DNA of 38,788 nucleotides from an uncultured Flavobacteriaceae bacterium (GCA_947500445.1 CANMSB010000039.1:1-38788), one strand, 5' to 3'; shown: positions 1-9,082, numbered from the stretch's first letter. Notes: generated from the letters alone by a model not told the origin. Program-made: numbers and translations.

Positions 1-89
1 CTTACATTCATAAAATGTCATATTTTATCGCAGCTAAAAGCTTCATTACGAAGTTCTAATGCATAATCCGGGTTAAAAAGCAGCGCAGC

Positions 90-1439
90 ATGAATTCAAG
101 ACTTTTTAAGGTTTCCCTTACCGCCGCGTTATCGGGCTTTCTTTTTGGTTTTGACACCGTAGTGATCTCCGGGGCCAACCTGCCCATTAAAGCGCTTTGG
201 AATACATCACCATGGTTTCATGGTATGTTCATTATGTCGATGGCACTTTGGGGAACCGTAATCGGCTCGCTTTTCGGGGGTATTCCCTGCAACCGTTTTG
301 GACGAAAAAAAACCCTTTTCTGGATCGGAATCCTTTACGCACTATCGGCCATTGGTTCCGGATTGGCGACGGACCCTTACGTTTTCTCGTTTTTTAGATT
401 TATCGGTGGCTTGGGCGTAGGGGCCTCATCCGTAGCGGCTCCCATTTACATTTCCGAAATCTCCACTCCGGAAAACAGGGGGAAGTTGGGCGCATTGTAC
501 CAGTTCAATCTGGTTCTGGGCATACTCATCGCCTTTATTTCCAACTATCTTTTAAAAGGGGTGGGCGGTGCCAATGATTGGCGCTGGATGCTGGGTGTGG
601 AAGCCATACCCGCCATCGCCTATACCCTAATGGTGGTATCGATCCCCAATAGTCCAAGGTGGCTAGCCATTACAAAAAAAGACGATACAGGGGCCATGGC
701 GTCCTTACGGATGCTTTTCGGAGAAGAGGCGGCCAAGGACAAACTAAGGGAAATCAAGGCGCATATTCCCGATGTGGCCCTAAAGGAACCCTTGTTTTCC
801 GGGAGATACCAAAAACCGTTACTGCTTGCGTTTTTCATCGCGTTTTTCAACCAACTGTCCGGAATCAACTTTGTGCTGTACTATGCCCCCGAAATTTTGG
901 AAAGGGCCGGTTTGGCAGCCAAGGAATCCCTTTTTAGCTCTATCGCCATCGGCGTGGTCAATCTCGTATTTACATTTATTGGGGTTCGGCTTATCGATAG
1001 GTTGGGCCGTAGGCAACTCTTGAAAATCGGGTCGTTAGGGTATATCGTAAGCCTGGGAATGGTGGCCTGGTGTTTTTACGCCAATGCAGGTTCGGCCTTG
1101 TTGCTGACGTTTATCCTAGTGTTTATAGCTTCGCATGCTATTGGACAAGGCGCGGTCATTTGGGTATTCATTTCGGAAATATTCCCCAACAAGGTAAGGG
1201 CCTTTGGGCAGTCGTGGGGGACGGGAACCCATTGGGTTTTTGCCGCGGTCATCACCTTGATCACCCCAATATTCTTGGATGCCGACAAGGGAATCTTTAA
1301 GGACAACCCCTGGCCCATTTTTGTGTTCTTTATGGGTATGATGGTGCTTCAACTCCTTTGGACCTTATTTAAAATGCCGGAAACCAAAGGCGCCTCCTTG
1401 GAGGAACTGGAGGAACAACTGCGTGGAAAGACCAAATAG
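90..1439 (+). CDS. Sugar-porter family MFS transporter
   Basis: Inner-membrane sugar:proton symporter or facilitator of the major facilitator superfamily, sugar porter family. At 449 aa it has the usual length for about 12 membrane segments. Visible family motifs are RFGRKK in the loop after TM2 (69-74), a PIYISE...PENRG block (from P118) after TM4, SPRWLA after TM6, DRLGRR (303-308) in the second half and PETKG (430-434) after TM12. The QLSGIN stretch near residue 258 matches the sugar-binding TM7 motif of XylE/GLUT proteins. The ATG at 90 begins directly at the cytoplasmic N-terminus before TM1. It stands alone on the plus strand; the nearest plus-strand gene is the 42-aa peptide. The exact sugar cannot be read from the sequence. 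Confidence 0.93.
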   Translation: MNSRLFKVSLTAALSGFLFGFDTVVISGANLPIKALWNTSPWFHGMFIMSMALWGTVIGSLFGGIPCNRFGRKKTLFWIGILYALSAIGSGLATDPYVFSFFRFIGGLGVGASSVAAPIYISEISTPENRGKLGALYQFNLVLGILIAFISNYLLKGVGGANDWRWMLGVEAIPAIAYTLMVVSIPNSPRWLAITKKDDTGAMASLRMLFGEEAAKDKLREIKAHIPDVALKEPLFSGRYQKPLLLAFFIAFFNQLSGINFVLYYAPEILERAGLAAKESLFSSIAIGVVNLVFTFIGVRLIDRLGRRQLLKIGSLGYIVSLGMVAWCFYANAGSALLLTFILVFIASHAIGQGAVIWVFISEIFPNKVRAFGQSWGTGTHWVFAAVITLITPIFLDADKGIFKDNPWPIFVFFMGMMVLQLLWTLFKMPETKGASLEELEEQLRGKTK

Positions 1440-1583
1440 CACTCGTTGAATTTCAGCACTTTATCGAAAAAATCGGTTTTACATCGGGCAAACACACTAA
1501 AGGGGGCGCCTTTGGTCGAAATAATCTCCTTAAAAGTGGTATTACGACGGAAATTTCATTAATTTACAGGAAATTATACACAT

Positions 1584-1712
1584 ATGGAACATGAAATTAC
1601 TTCTGGTGAAAGACTACTTAATGGTTTTCTTAGTGTAATGGTGGTGTTATTGATCGGTATTTTGTTATCGGTCGTAGTCGCCCTTTTACTATGGGCCGTT
1701 GGCGTTTTTTAG
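1584..1712 (+). CDS. Small single-pass membrane peptide (42 aa)
   Basis: A 42-codon reading frame from ATG 1584 to TAG 1710-1712. It encodes a short charged N-terminus (MEHEITSGER) followed by about 28 hydrophobic residues rich in V and L (one transmembrane helix) and no C-terminal tail. No family is recognised. An AGGAAA stretch lies about 10 bases before the ATG. A strong rho-independent hairpin follows about 75 bases downstream, consistent with a short monocistronic transcript. It could be a chance ORF; the membrane-helix pattern and the terminator are the only support. Confidence 0.45.
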   Translation: MEHEITSGERLLNGFLSVMVVLLIGILLSVVVALLLWAVGVF

Positions 1713-1787
1713 CCAGAAACTTTAGTTCCCCGAATACAATCTTATTGCCCCTATTTATCTTTACAATTTAATTTTGACAAATGCCAT

Positions 1788-1815
1788 GGCCCCTTTTACC
1801 GAGGGGCCTTTTTTT
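1788..1815 (+). terminator. Rho-independent terminator
   Basis: Stem GGCCCC (1788-1793) pairs with GGGGCC (1803-1808) across a 9-base loop and is followed directly by a run of seven T. It would end the plus-strand transcript of the small membrane peptide or read-through from the MFS gene. Confidence 0.75.
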
Positions 1816-1891
1816 GTTTAAAGTAAAAGAATACGGAAAGCGTTCGGTTTTGCAACAGTTTCGAGCCACAATAGATTTTCCAGCACATGAT

Positions 1892-1928
1892 ACCATTTCT
1901 ACCATAAAAGAGCAGGTATAGAAATGGT
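1892..1928. repeat. Short inverted repeat in intergenic DNA
   Basis: ACCATTTCTACC (1892-1903) faces GGTATAGAAATGGT (1915-1928), giving a hairpin with a 2-base bulge and an 11-base loop. There is no T-run, so it is not a classical terminator. The 13-mer TACCATTTCTACC also occurs at 28097-28109 in another intergenic inverted repeat. The rest of the gene-free stretch 1713-2002 shows nothing else clear besides the terminator at 1788. Confidence 0.5.
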
Positions 1929-2002
1929 TCAAAAGTACCGGACTGCAGCTAAACTATTGCTTTGTCCCTAACCGTTATTACCGAATACCCTTTGATGTCC
2001 CC

Positions 2003-2638
2003 TCATTCTTCTTTGGTGTTCAAAAGCGCATCCAAAGGGTTTTCGCCCGATCGGTATATGGCCTCATGGTAATCGTCCAATTTTTGAAGAAGGACCAACA
2101 GGCTTTTCTTTTCTTCGACCGAAAGCGGGGCCGCTACTACCTTTGCCGCCAAACCCGCATTTTTATAGGCAACGATCAATGCGTTCATTCCATTTTCGGT
2201 CAAACGCAACAATTTACTTCGCCCATCATCGGGATTGGGGTATTGCACGATCAACCCACTTTTCAAAAGCCTCTTTATGATTTCCATTCCCGACGACTTC
2301 TCATAGACCATTAGTTTAATGAGCGCAGATTTTCCCAATGGACCATGCTGCTGGAGCATCGCACTAAAAATAAACTCCATATTGGTGGTAAAAGGTCCCG
2401 TTCCCAAGGCTTGCTTTAAATAGGTATTCCCATAGCGGGCCAAACGCCCTATTTGTGCGGAGAGTTCGGTATCGATCGCCACAAAGGGAGCGCCCAAAAT
2501 TGTTTTATCGGGCCCTTTTTTTTCAGATGCCATAAGCCAAACGGCGAAGTCCTCTACCGAGAGAGGTTTCCCTTGCTCCGCTTTATGATATGTAATCGCT
2601 TGGTCCACCAATTGTTGGATAAGCACCTCAATGGTCAT
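2003..2638 (-). CDS. MarR family winged-helix transcriptional regulator
   Basis: DNA-binding regulator of the MarR family, 211 aa. The winged helix lies at about residues 85-150: LGKSALIKLMVYEKSSGMEIIKRLLKSGL forms the helix-turn-helix, and the beta wing carries the family DDGR motif (137-140) followed by SKLLRLTENG. The N-terminal ~80 residues are longer than in typical 140-150 aa MarR proteins and may add dimer contacts or a ligand pocket. The gene is divergent from the TonB receptor at 2758, and a perfect 12-bp inverted repeat (2671-2698) sits between the two starts. It probably represses itself and the receptor; the ligand is unknown. Confidence 0.88.
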   Translation of the reverse strand: MTIEVLIQQLVDQAITYHKAEQGKPLSVEDFAVWLMASEKKGPDKTILGAPFVAIDTELSAQIGRLARYGNTYLKQALGTGPFTTNMEFIFSAMLQQHGPLGKSALIKLMVYEKSSGMEIIKRLLKSGLIVQYPNPDDGRSKLLRLTENGMNALIVAYKNAGLAAKVVAAPLSVEEKKSLLVLLQKLDDYHEAIYRSGENPLDALLNTKEE

Positions 2639-2670
2639 CTATTTATGTATTATTTAACACTAAAAATTTA

Positions 2671-2698
2671 AAATAAAGTATTAAAAAATACTTTATTT
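2671..2698. promoter_or_regulatory. Perfect palindrome, likely MarR operator
   Basis: AAATAAAGTATT (2671-2682) and AATACTTTATTT (2687-2698) are exact reverse complements separated by four A. The site is in the 119-bp divergent region between the MarR gene and the TonB receptor, 32 bp from the MarR start and 59 bp from the receptor start. Its right edge overlaps TTTATTTG, close to the flavobacterial -7 consensus TAnnTTTG, so a bound repressor would block receptor transcription. That it binds this MarR protein is inferred from position and symmetry. Confidence 0.7.
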
Positions 2699-2757
2699 GC
2701 CAATAAAATCACACCAGCATTCAAACAAACTTACGAATAACCCCTAAACCGCCCTTT

Positions 2758-5106
2758 GTGAAACGTTTCTTTCCCTTGCTATTACTTCTTTTTCCATTAT
2801 TCATAAGCGCCCAGATCGTTGGCGAGGTTACGGGTACTGTCATTGATGAGACCGGTACTCCTATTTTGGGGGCCAGCGTACTTCTGGAAGGAACCATCTT
2901 GGGCGCACAAACCGATTTTGACGGAAACTATCGCATTTCCAACGTGCCCCCGAAGTCCTATAACCTCGTGGTTAGCTACCTTGGTTTTAAAACACAGACC
3001 GTATTTAACGTAGTAGTGAAATCGAAAGGGACACCGGCCTATAATTTCACTTTGGAAGAGGCCAGCCAACAATTGGACGAGGTAGTGGTGTCCAATGCGA
3101 ACAAAATCAGTAGGCCCAGGGAAACACCCTTATCCACGCAGACGCTTTCGGCGGTAGAGATCGCCACCTATCCTGGAAGTAACAACGATGTGGTGCAGGT
3201 AGCACAGACCTTGCCCGGCGTGTCGCCCTCCATTGGCGGCTTTCGCAATGATCTGATCATCCGTGGCGGTGCCCCCAATGAAACGGTCTATTATCTGGAC
3301 GGAATGGAGGTCCCTAACATCAATCATTTCAGTACCCAGGGAAGCGCGGGCGGACCTGTGGGCCTTATCAATGTTTCATTTATCGATAACGTTACCCTGT
3401 CCACTTCGGCATTCGGCGCCCAATACGACAATCCATTGTCGGGGGTGTTACAATTCAGTCAACGCAACGGAAATGCCCGTAATTTCAACGGAAACTTTCG
3501 TATCAGTGCCAGTGAAGCGGCATTGACCCTTGAAGGTCCGTTGTTCAAAGGCGCCAACGAGGAAAGCAAGACCACGATACTTGCCTCCGTTCGACGCAGC
3601 TACCTCCAATTTTTGTTCGAAACCATTGGACTGCCCTTTCGCCCCAATTACTGGGACTATCAATACAAGGTATCGCATGAGATCGATGCCTATAACACCA
3701 TTAATTTTTTAGGGTTGGGATCTATAGATGACTTCTCCGTGGAAACCCCGGATGATTTTGATGCCGAGCAACAGGCACAACTGGAGCAGGCCCCCTTTAT
3801 CGACCAACGCACCAATGCCATAGGGCTTACTTGGAAGAAACGCTTCAAGGATGGCTCCGGATTTATGCAGACCACCATTAGCAACAATACCTTGGTAAAC
3901 GAATTTACCCGTTTTGAAGACCCCGAGAACGAAAGCGGTGTCTTTTTTAACAACGATGCCCGGGAATCGGAAAGCAAACTACGGTACCAGATCACCAAAT
4001 TTCTCGGGGATTGGAAACTTAGTGCAGGGGGCAATGTACAACGGTCCGATTATAAAAACAACACGGTCGATCTGATCGACAACATTACTTTCGATACCGA
4101 AATCGATTTTATGAAGTACGGCCTCTTCGCAAACCTTACGCGAAGTTATTTGGATAACTCCTTGGATGTTTCCCTTGGGTTCCGAATGGACGATGACAGC
4201 TTTACCGATCAAGACAACTTACTATCGACCTTTTCGCCACGCTTTTCGCTATCCTTTGAATTTCTGGAAAACTGGAGGCTCAATGGTTCGGTAGGACGTT
4301 ATTTTAAAATACCGCCCTACACCATTTTAGGGTTCCGGTCCAATGAAAACGTTCTGGTCAACCAGGATGCGGCATATACCCAAAGCGACCACTACGTACT
4401 AGGCCTACAACACTACCCGAGCCCATCGTCCAGTATTTCGTTGGAGGGGTTTTACAAACGTTATAACGATTATCCCGTGTCGGTCTTGGATGGTGTTTCC
4501 CTAGCCAACAAAGGAGGTGGCTTTGAGGTACTCGGCAGTGAGGATGTTGCTACGGTCGGTCGTGGCAGAAGCTATGGCCTGGAATTTCAGTTCCAGCAAA
4601 AGTTGAACAATAACTTTTATGGGATTTTTGCCTATACTTTTTTCTACAGCGAGTTTACCGGCTTTGACGATTCCGTTTTTCTTCCTTCGGTATGGGATAG
4701 CCGCCATTTGGTATCCTTTACGGGAGGATACAAGCTCAAAAAGAACTGGGAAGTAAGCGCCCGTTATCGTTTTGCCGGAAATACCCCTTTTGTTCCCACG
4801 GACTTGGACGCCACCTTGCAAAACTACCCTGAAGTTGTTTTGGACTACTCTCGATTAGGAGAGGAAAAATTGGATATCTTCTCGCAATTGGACCTCCGAA
4901 TAGACAAAAAATGGAATTTGAAAAAGCTCTCTTTGGATGTATTCATAGAAGTACAGAACATTTTGGCCCAACAAACGCCCCAACCGACACAGTACGGACT
5001 CAACAGAAACGAAATGGGCGGCATCGTCACCCCAAGGAGTTTGGCCGCCATTCCGGAGGCGGACGGCCAGATCATTCCAAGTATCGGTGTTGTTCTAGAC
5101 TTTTAA
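2758..5106 (+). CDS. TonB-dependent receptor with CarboxypepD-regulatory-like domain
   Basis: Outer-membrane active-transport receptor, 782 aa, GTG start. A signal peptide (1-18, cut after ISA) is followed by a carboxypeptidase-regulatory-like Ig domain (about 23-105, with the VxGTVxDxxGxPLxGAxV pattern and FDGNYRI). A TonB-box-like LDEVVV and a plug domain come next (about 115-230, containing PGVSPSIGG and DLIIRGGAPNETVYYLDGMEVP), then a 22-strand barrel ending in the terminal Phe. It precedes the sulfatase at 5260 by 153 bp on the same strand and is divergent from the MarR gene. There is no SusD partner, so it is not a SusCD glycan system. The substrate is unknown. The GTG is the only start that places the signal peptide at the N-terminus. 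Confidence 0.93.
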   Translation: MKRFFPLLLLLFPLFISAQIVGEVTGTVIDETGTPILGASVLLEGTILGAQTDFDGNYRISNVPPKSYNLVVSYLGFKTQTVFNVVVKSKGTPAYNFTLEEASQQLDEVVVSNANKISRPRETPLSTQTLSAVEIATYPGSNNDVVQVAQTLPGVSPSIGGFRNDLIIRGGAPNETVYYLDGMEVPNINHFSTQGSAGGPVGLINVSFIDNVTLSTSAFGAQYDNPLSGVLQFSQRNGNARNFNGNFRISASEAALTLEGPLFKGANEESKTTILASVRRSYLQFLFETIGLPFRPNYWDYQYKVSHEIDAYNTINFLGLGSIDDFSVETPDDFDAEQQAQLEQAPFIDQRTNAIGLTWKKRFKDGSGFMQTTISNNTLVNEFTRFEDPENESGVFFNNDARESESKLRYQITKFLGDWKLSAGGNVQRSDYKNNTVDLIDNITFDTEIDFMKYGLFANLTRSYLDNSLDVSLGFRMDDDSFTDQDNLLSTFSPRFSLSFEFLENWRLNGSVGRYFKIPPYTILGFRSNENVLVNQDAAYTQSDHYVLGLQHYPSPSSSISLEGFYKRYNDYPVSVLDGVSLANKGGGFEVLGSEDVATVGRGRSYGLEFQFQQKLNNNFYGIFAYTFFYSEFTGFDDSVFLPSVWDSRHLVSFTGGYKLKKNWEVSARYRFAGNTPFVPTDLDATLQNYPEVVLDYSRLGEEKLDIFSQLDLRIDKKWNLKKLSLDVFIEVQNILAQQTPQPTQYGLNRNEMGGIVTPRSLAAIPEADGQIIPSIGVVLDF

Positions 5107-5259
5107 TGGAAAGCAACGCTGGTATGGCCCTGCTATGGTATCGGCAGGGTGTTTCAATACTATTGCTAAAATAATTCGATTCAGTTTGTATCTTTAGTGT
5201 CGATTTAGCGGTTCGCATGCAACACCCAAGCGCACCGTCAAAACTTAATCGACAACCAA

Positions 5260-6741
5260 ATGATGACCAGAACGATGCTTTATGGCCTACTTGCAAGTGG
5301 GCTGACCACACTGATTTCTTGCAAACAACAAACCACGGAAAAAGCGGCCCCGACCCCGCCCAACATTGTTTTTATTATGGCCGATGATCTGGGGTATGGC
5401 GATATCGGCACCTATGGACAGGATAAGATCGCGACCCCTTTTCTGGACGAAATGGCGCGCCAGGGCATTCATTTTTCCAATTATTACGCGGGCACCTCGG
5501 TCTGTGCCCCATCCAGGGCCTCCCTAATGCTTGGGAAACATACCGGTCATTTGGCCATTAGAGGAAACCGACAGGATAGCGTTTATGGAGGGCAAATGGC
5601 ACTTTTGGACACGGATAGGACCATTGCGGAATATCTGAAAAAGGTAGGGTATACCACCAAGCTTATCGGAAAATGGGGTCTCGGAAACCCCCGTTCGTCC
5701 GGTGACCCTTCACAGCAGGGATTTGACAGTTACTATGGCTATACCGACCAAATTTTGGCCCATAATTACTATCCGGAATTCCTTTGGAAAGATGGTGAAA
5801 AACAACCGTTGGACAATACCGTACAGTACTTGGAAAAGGATGCATGGCATGGCGGACTGGGCAGTTATTCCACAGAAAAAAAAGAATACTCGCACGATCT
5901 TTTTATGAAAGAGACCGTGGCATTTTTGGAAACCGAACGATTGGAACCCTTTTTTTTATACTTGTCCCTGACCATACCGCATGACAATGGGGAACAATTG
6001 GACAGCATGCGATTTGAAGTACCACAACAAGGGGTCTATAAAAATAAGAAGTGGACCAAAAACCAAAAGGATTATGCCGCAATGATCACACGTATGGACC
6101 AGGGCATCGGCACCGTTATGGAGACCTTAAAAAAACAAGGGCTTGACGATAATACCCTTGTTATCTTTACGAGTGATAACGGCCCTATGCGCCAAATGCC
6201 GACCACCGCTTTCTTTAACAGCAACGGTCCCTTTCGGGGCGGAAAACGGGACCTTTACGAAGGGGGCATTCGCATGCCCTTCATTGCAAAATGGCCCGGA
6301 AAGATAAAACCGAACTCCGTTTCCGATCACCCATCGGCCTTTTGGGATATTCTTCCCACCCTATCGGAACTTGCCGGAAATCCGTTGACCGAAACCGATG
6401 AAACGGATGGCATATCGTTCGTTCCCACGCTTTTGGCACAGGAACAGACACAAAAACACCCAGCGCTTTACTGGGAATTTCATGGCAGTAAGGAGGTACT
6501 GCAGGCCGTTAGAAAGGACAACTACAAACTGGTCAAAAAAATGTCGCGGCAAGACACCATTGTCCGTTGGGAACTCTTCGATATTGCTACCGATGCCGAG
6601 GAGCTTACCGATCTGTACGAACGCCGCCCTAAAATTGCCCTGGAATTGCGCACTTTACTGCAGGAATCCCATCTGGAATCGCCCGTTTTTGTACTTCCCG
6701 ATGAACAAAAGGAACGTTCCGTAGGTTACACTGGGCATTAA
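5260..6741 (+). CDS. Sulfatase (formylglycine-dependent), lipoprotein
   Basis: Hydrolyses a sulfate ester, 493 aa, family S1 type. An N-terminal lipobox LISC (lipid Cys21) predicts membrane anchoring. Calcium-binding acidic residues appear in ADDLGYGD (Asp42/Asp43), the formylglycine site is C82-A-P-S-R86 (modified by an anaerobic-type or FGE sulfatase-maturating enzyme not present here), GKWGLG supplies the conserved Lys, and TSDNGP (Asp306-Asn307) completes the metal site. The fold resembles N-acetylgalactosamine-6-sulfatase/arylsulfatase A proteins used by marine flavobacteria on sulfated algal or animal glycans. It follows the TonB receptor and may act on the material that receptor imports. 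The substrate class needs a SulfAtlas-type search. Confidence 0.93.
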   Translation: MMTRTMLYGLLASGLTTLISCKQQTTEKAAPTPPNIVFIMADDLGYGDIGTYGQDKIATPFLDEMARQGIHFSNYYAGTSVCAPSRASLMLGKHTGHLAIRGNRQDSVYGGQMALLDTDRTIAEYLKKVGYTTKLIGKWGLGNPRSSGDPSQQGFDSYYGYTDQILAHNYYPEFLWKDGEKQPLDNTVQYLEKDAWHGGLGSYSTEKKEYSHDLFMKETVAFLETERLEPFFLYLSLTIPHDNGEQLDSMRFEVPQQGVYKNKKWTKNQKDYAAMITRMDQGIGTVMETLKKQGLDDNTLVIFTSDNGPMRQMPTTAFFNSNGPFRGGKRDLYEGGIRMPFIAKWPGKIKPNSVSDHPSAFWDILPTLSELAGNPLTETDETDGISFVPTLLAQEQTQKHPALYWEFHGSKEVLQAVRKDNYKLVKKMSRQDTIVRWELFDIATDAEELTDLYERRPKIALELRTLLQESHLESPVFVLPDEQKERSVGYTGH

Positions 6742-6746
6742 GTTGC

Positions 6747-7511
6747 CTATTGATCGAATAACGCGGTACCGATCTCTTTGTTGAACTCGATATTTTTCCA
6801 AGTGGTTTTCGCCCATGTTTTACCAACCACCTCGGCATCCCAATTGGATGCGATGTACGCACGCTCCGATGGTACTTTAATTCCATTTATGGTTTCATAA
6901 CGCAAGATCATCAACTCCGGTTCGGTAATGCCAAAGGCGACGACGGTAAACAAAAATTGGTCGACAAGCTTAGTCTCCTTATTTATGTACAGCACATAGG
7001 TATCTTGGGTATCCCCAATATTCTCGTCAAAGGTTACCCTAACCAGATCGTAGGTGCTACCATTGGTTTTTTTGCTCCCGATATGTTCCAGGTTCACCCC
7101 TTTGTCCTGAAGCTTGAACAACATGGAGAACCAATAAAAATTTGTTTTTCTGAAAAAGCGGGCCATTCCCTTTGCCTGTTTATCTTCGGCAATTTTTCCA
7201 TCGAATTTTATCCAGGCATCGGCGCCGTTAAACCCTTCCGAAACTTTTCCTTTGGCTCCCAAAGCGGAATGTTCGGAATATACCGCGTGCGACAACTCGT
7301 TCTCGAACACGTAGGTTTCCCTGCTTTTTAGGGACATTCCCGAGTTGGGATCTGAGTACTCCATGTCGTAGCTGACATTATTCAGGTCGTAGAACGCCTT
7401 TTTGCCGCCCAATTCGTTTACCATGTCTTCTACCAACCGATCTGCATTTTGTGCCGATACGCCGTATAGCAAGCCCATAGCCATGACTATAATTATACTT
7501 TGTTTTTTCAT
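6747..7511 (-). CDS. DUF6503 family secreted protein
   Basis: Exported protein of 254 aa. A signal peptide MKKQSIIIVMAMGLLYGVSA is followed by a LolA/LolB-like beta-sheet protein, with WIKFDGK and DTYVLYINKETKLVDQFLFTVVAFG stretches typical of the DUF6503 family of Bacteroidota. The function is unknown; the half-barrel pattern of such proteins suggests binding of a lipid or hydrophobic molecule. It ends 5 bp from the sulfatase stop on the opposite strand (convergent). Upstream lies a 332-bp gene-free stretch with a long imperfect hairpin. Confidence 0.75.
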   Translation of the reverse strand: MKKQSIIIVMAMGLLYGVSAQNADRLVEDMVNELGGKKAFYDLNNVSYDMEYSDPNSGMSLKSRETYVFENELSHAVYSEHSALGAKGKVSEGFNGADAWIKFDGKIAEDKQAKGMARFFRKTNFYWFSMLFKLQDKGVNLEHIGSKKTNGSTYDLVRVTFDENIGDTQDTYVLYINKETKLVDQFLFTVVAFGITEPELMILRYETINGIKVPSERAYIASNWDAEVVGKTWAKTTWKNIEFNKEIGTALFDQ

Positions 7512-7843
7512 CTTTAAAAATAGTGTTGTTTGGGACGGTCAGGAACTTGAAAACACGGTCGGTTTTTCCTTTTTTGAGATAAAATCATCTCAAACTATCC
7601 TCTCGCATTGCCCTTTGGCAAAAACATCCGTCACCCAATATGTTTATCTAAAATAGTGCGCAATACCAATTTAACTTTGAAATGGTATAACTATAGCTAT
7701 AAGGGAATGTATCGGTTTTCCGATTTTCAAAAAACGATCCATTCCCTTTATAACTTTACATGCTACAAAACCTCCGATGCTACCTGATTTATGGTCAAAA
7801 ATGGTATAACCTGCTTTGGTGCATCTTCTTTGGAAACGCCTTA
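7512..7843. other. Gene-free stretch with imperfect hairpin
   Basis: No convincing reading frame is present. The main structure is an imperfect hairpin: TATAAGGGAATG (7698-7709) faces CATTCCCTTTATA (7740-7752), and the inner ATCG/CGAT and TTTT/AAAA pairs extend the stem. No T-run follows on either strand. AAATGGTATAA-type sequence occurs on both sides (7683 and 7801). The 14-mer CAAAAATGGTATAA (7796-7809) is repeated exactly at 28245-28258. Confidence 0.5.
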
Positions 7844-8344
7844 TTAGTTATTGGCATGCGAATCGTAAACCTTACCGCTAATTTTCCACTCGCCGTCTTT
7901 TTTATACAGTACAAAAAAGTCCGTGAAACGCAATCCGCTCCAGTCGATAAACTCCACTTTTGCCGCAGCGGCAGGCCCGGAAATATCGATCCATGCAATA
8001 TGATGCTGTACCTTTTCCGAGGGACCTCCCTGCGTAACGGCACCTCCAAATTCGTCGGCGGTCATGTTGTAATGGGTACCTGCAATAGACCCTACGATAT
8101 GGGCGTGATCAAAGAAGGCCGACCGGCTTAACTTACCGTCTCCGGTACGTGCACTGGTGATATAGGGCTCAAGTGCCTTTGCTACTTCCTTTATTTCGTT
8201 GAAACTTTGTTTTTCGTCTTGAACATTCATAATTACTTTATTTTTAGTGTTATTGGAAACGCCATCGTTTCCTGAAATTTGTTTTTCTTGGGCGTACGAA
8301 ATGGAAACGCATGCCAGTAGTACTGTAAAAATTGAAATTTTCAT
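7844..8344 (-). CDS. NTF2-like (SnoaL / putative lumazine-binding) secreted protein
   Basis: Small exported protein of about 166 aa with an NTF2-like cone fold. The start is placed at the internal ATG (8344) because a signal peptide MKISIFTVLLACVSISYA follows directly; a frame-open ATG seven codons upstream (8365) is possible. The mature part has the family layout: a helical N-terminal half (alternating around YITSARTGDGKLSRSAFFDHA), a short strand, then paired strands AAAAKVEFIDWSG and TDFFVLYKKDGEWKISGKVY. The WKI..KV ending is typical of putative lumazine-binding/DUF4440-like proteins. No catalytic role can be assigned. It stands alone on the minus strand, 69 bp after the oxidoreductase. 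Confidence 0.75.
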   Translation of the reverse strand: MKISIFTVLLACVSISYAQEKQISGNDGVSNNTKNKVIMNVQDEKQSFNEIKEVAKALEPYITSARTGDGKLSRSAFFDHAHIVGSIAGTHYNMTADEFGGAVTQGGPSEKVQHHIAWIDISGPAAAAKVEFIDWSGLRFTDFFVLYKKDGEWKISGKVYDSHANN

Positions 8345-8413
8345 GTATGGTATATTTAAAATCATTTGATGTTTCTATGCTTACCTTAAATATAATATCG
8401 ACCGTGATTTCCT

Positions 8414-8947
8414 CTATAATGCTTTAATGAAATCGATATATTTTTTCGCATTGTGGTCAATAGCTTCCTTAGTAGGGTTATGTTCTTCCCCGTAAAAAGC
8501 GTATAACGGTCGGTAATCCGATTTAATGTACTTGAACGTCACTTCAAAAGGTCGGGTCAGCTCTTCAAGAGTATACTCATATCTGCCAGAATCCCGATAG
8601 TCTTCTTCCTTGATACCTGCGGTAACGGCCAACGCAAATTTTTTCCCTGCCAGTTTATAGCCGCTATTTTTTCCGTACGCCCAGCCATGGGACAGCACCA
8701 CATCGATCCACTTTTTTAAAAAAGGTGGACAATTGAACCAGTAAAACGGAAACTGCAGTACCACTTTATCTGCTGCTTCCAACAGTTTCTGCTCTTTTTG
8801 GATATCGATTTCAAAACTGGGATAAGCGGCATGTAGGTCATGGACCAAAATAGCATCCGGATGTTTTTGCAGTTCTTCGATCCAACGCTTGTTGATTTTT
8901 GAACTTCCCAGTTTTGGATGGGTCACTACGACCAATGTTTTTCCCAT
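8414..8947 (-). CDS. NAD(P)H-dependent oxidoreductase, flavodoxin-2 fold
   Basis: FMN-dependent quinone or nitro reductase of the NQO1/KefF/MdaB group, 177 aa. It has an N-terminal Rossmann-like strand VVVTHP (FMN phosphate loop), DLHAAYP, and the diagnostic QFPFYWFNCPPFLKKWID block (65-82) followed by HGWAYG, which lines the flavin and substrate pocket. No signal peptide is present, so it is cytoplasmic. The length is normal for the family. Its neighbours are an AraC regulator (135 bp upstream, same strand) and the NTF2-like protein. Such genes often respond to electrophile or quinone stress, but nothing in the sequence fixes the inducer. Confidence 0.9.
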   Translation of the reverse strand: MGKTLVVVTHPKLGSSKINKRWIEELQKHPDAILVHDLHAAYPSFEIDIQKEQKLLEAADKVVLQFPFYWFNCPPFLKKWIDVVLSHGWAYGKNSGYKLAGKKFALAVTAGIKEEDYRDSGRYEYTLEELTRPFEVTFKYIKSDYRPLYAFYGEEHNPTKEAIDHNAKKYIDFIKAL

Positions 8948-9082
8948 ATTCGATCTGTTTTAAAATGCTATTGAATGGTATTGGGCAAGTGATACCTATC
9001 CCGACCTTTATTAACACCACAAAAATACTACGGATATAAAGGCTGCAAATGGAAGAAAAGTCCGCAGATATGGATAATCGGT

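Noticed and set aside
5127-5150. Hairpin GCCCTGC / GCAGGGT after the first TonB receptor
   Set aside because: Short stem with no T-run, so a terminator is not supported.
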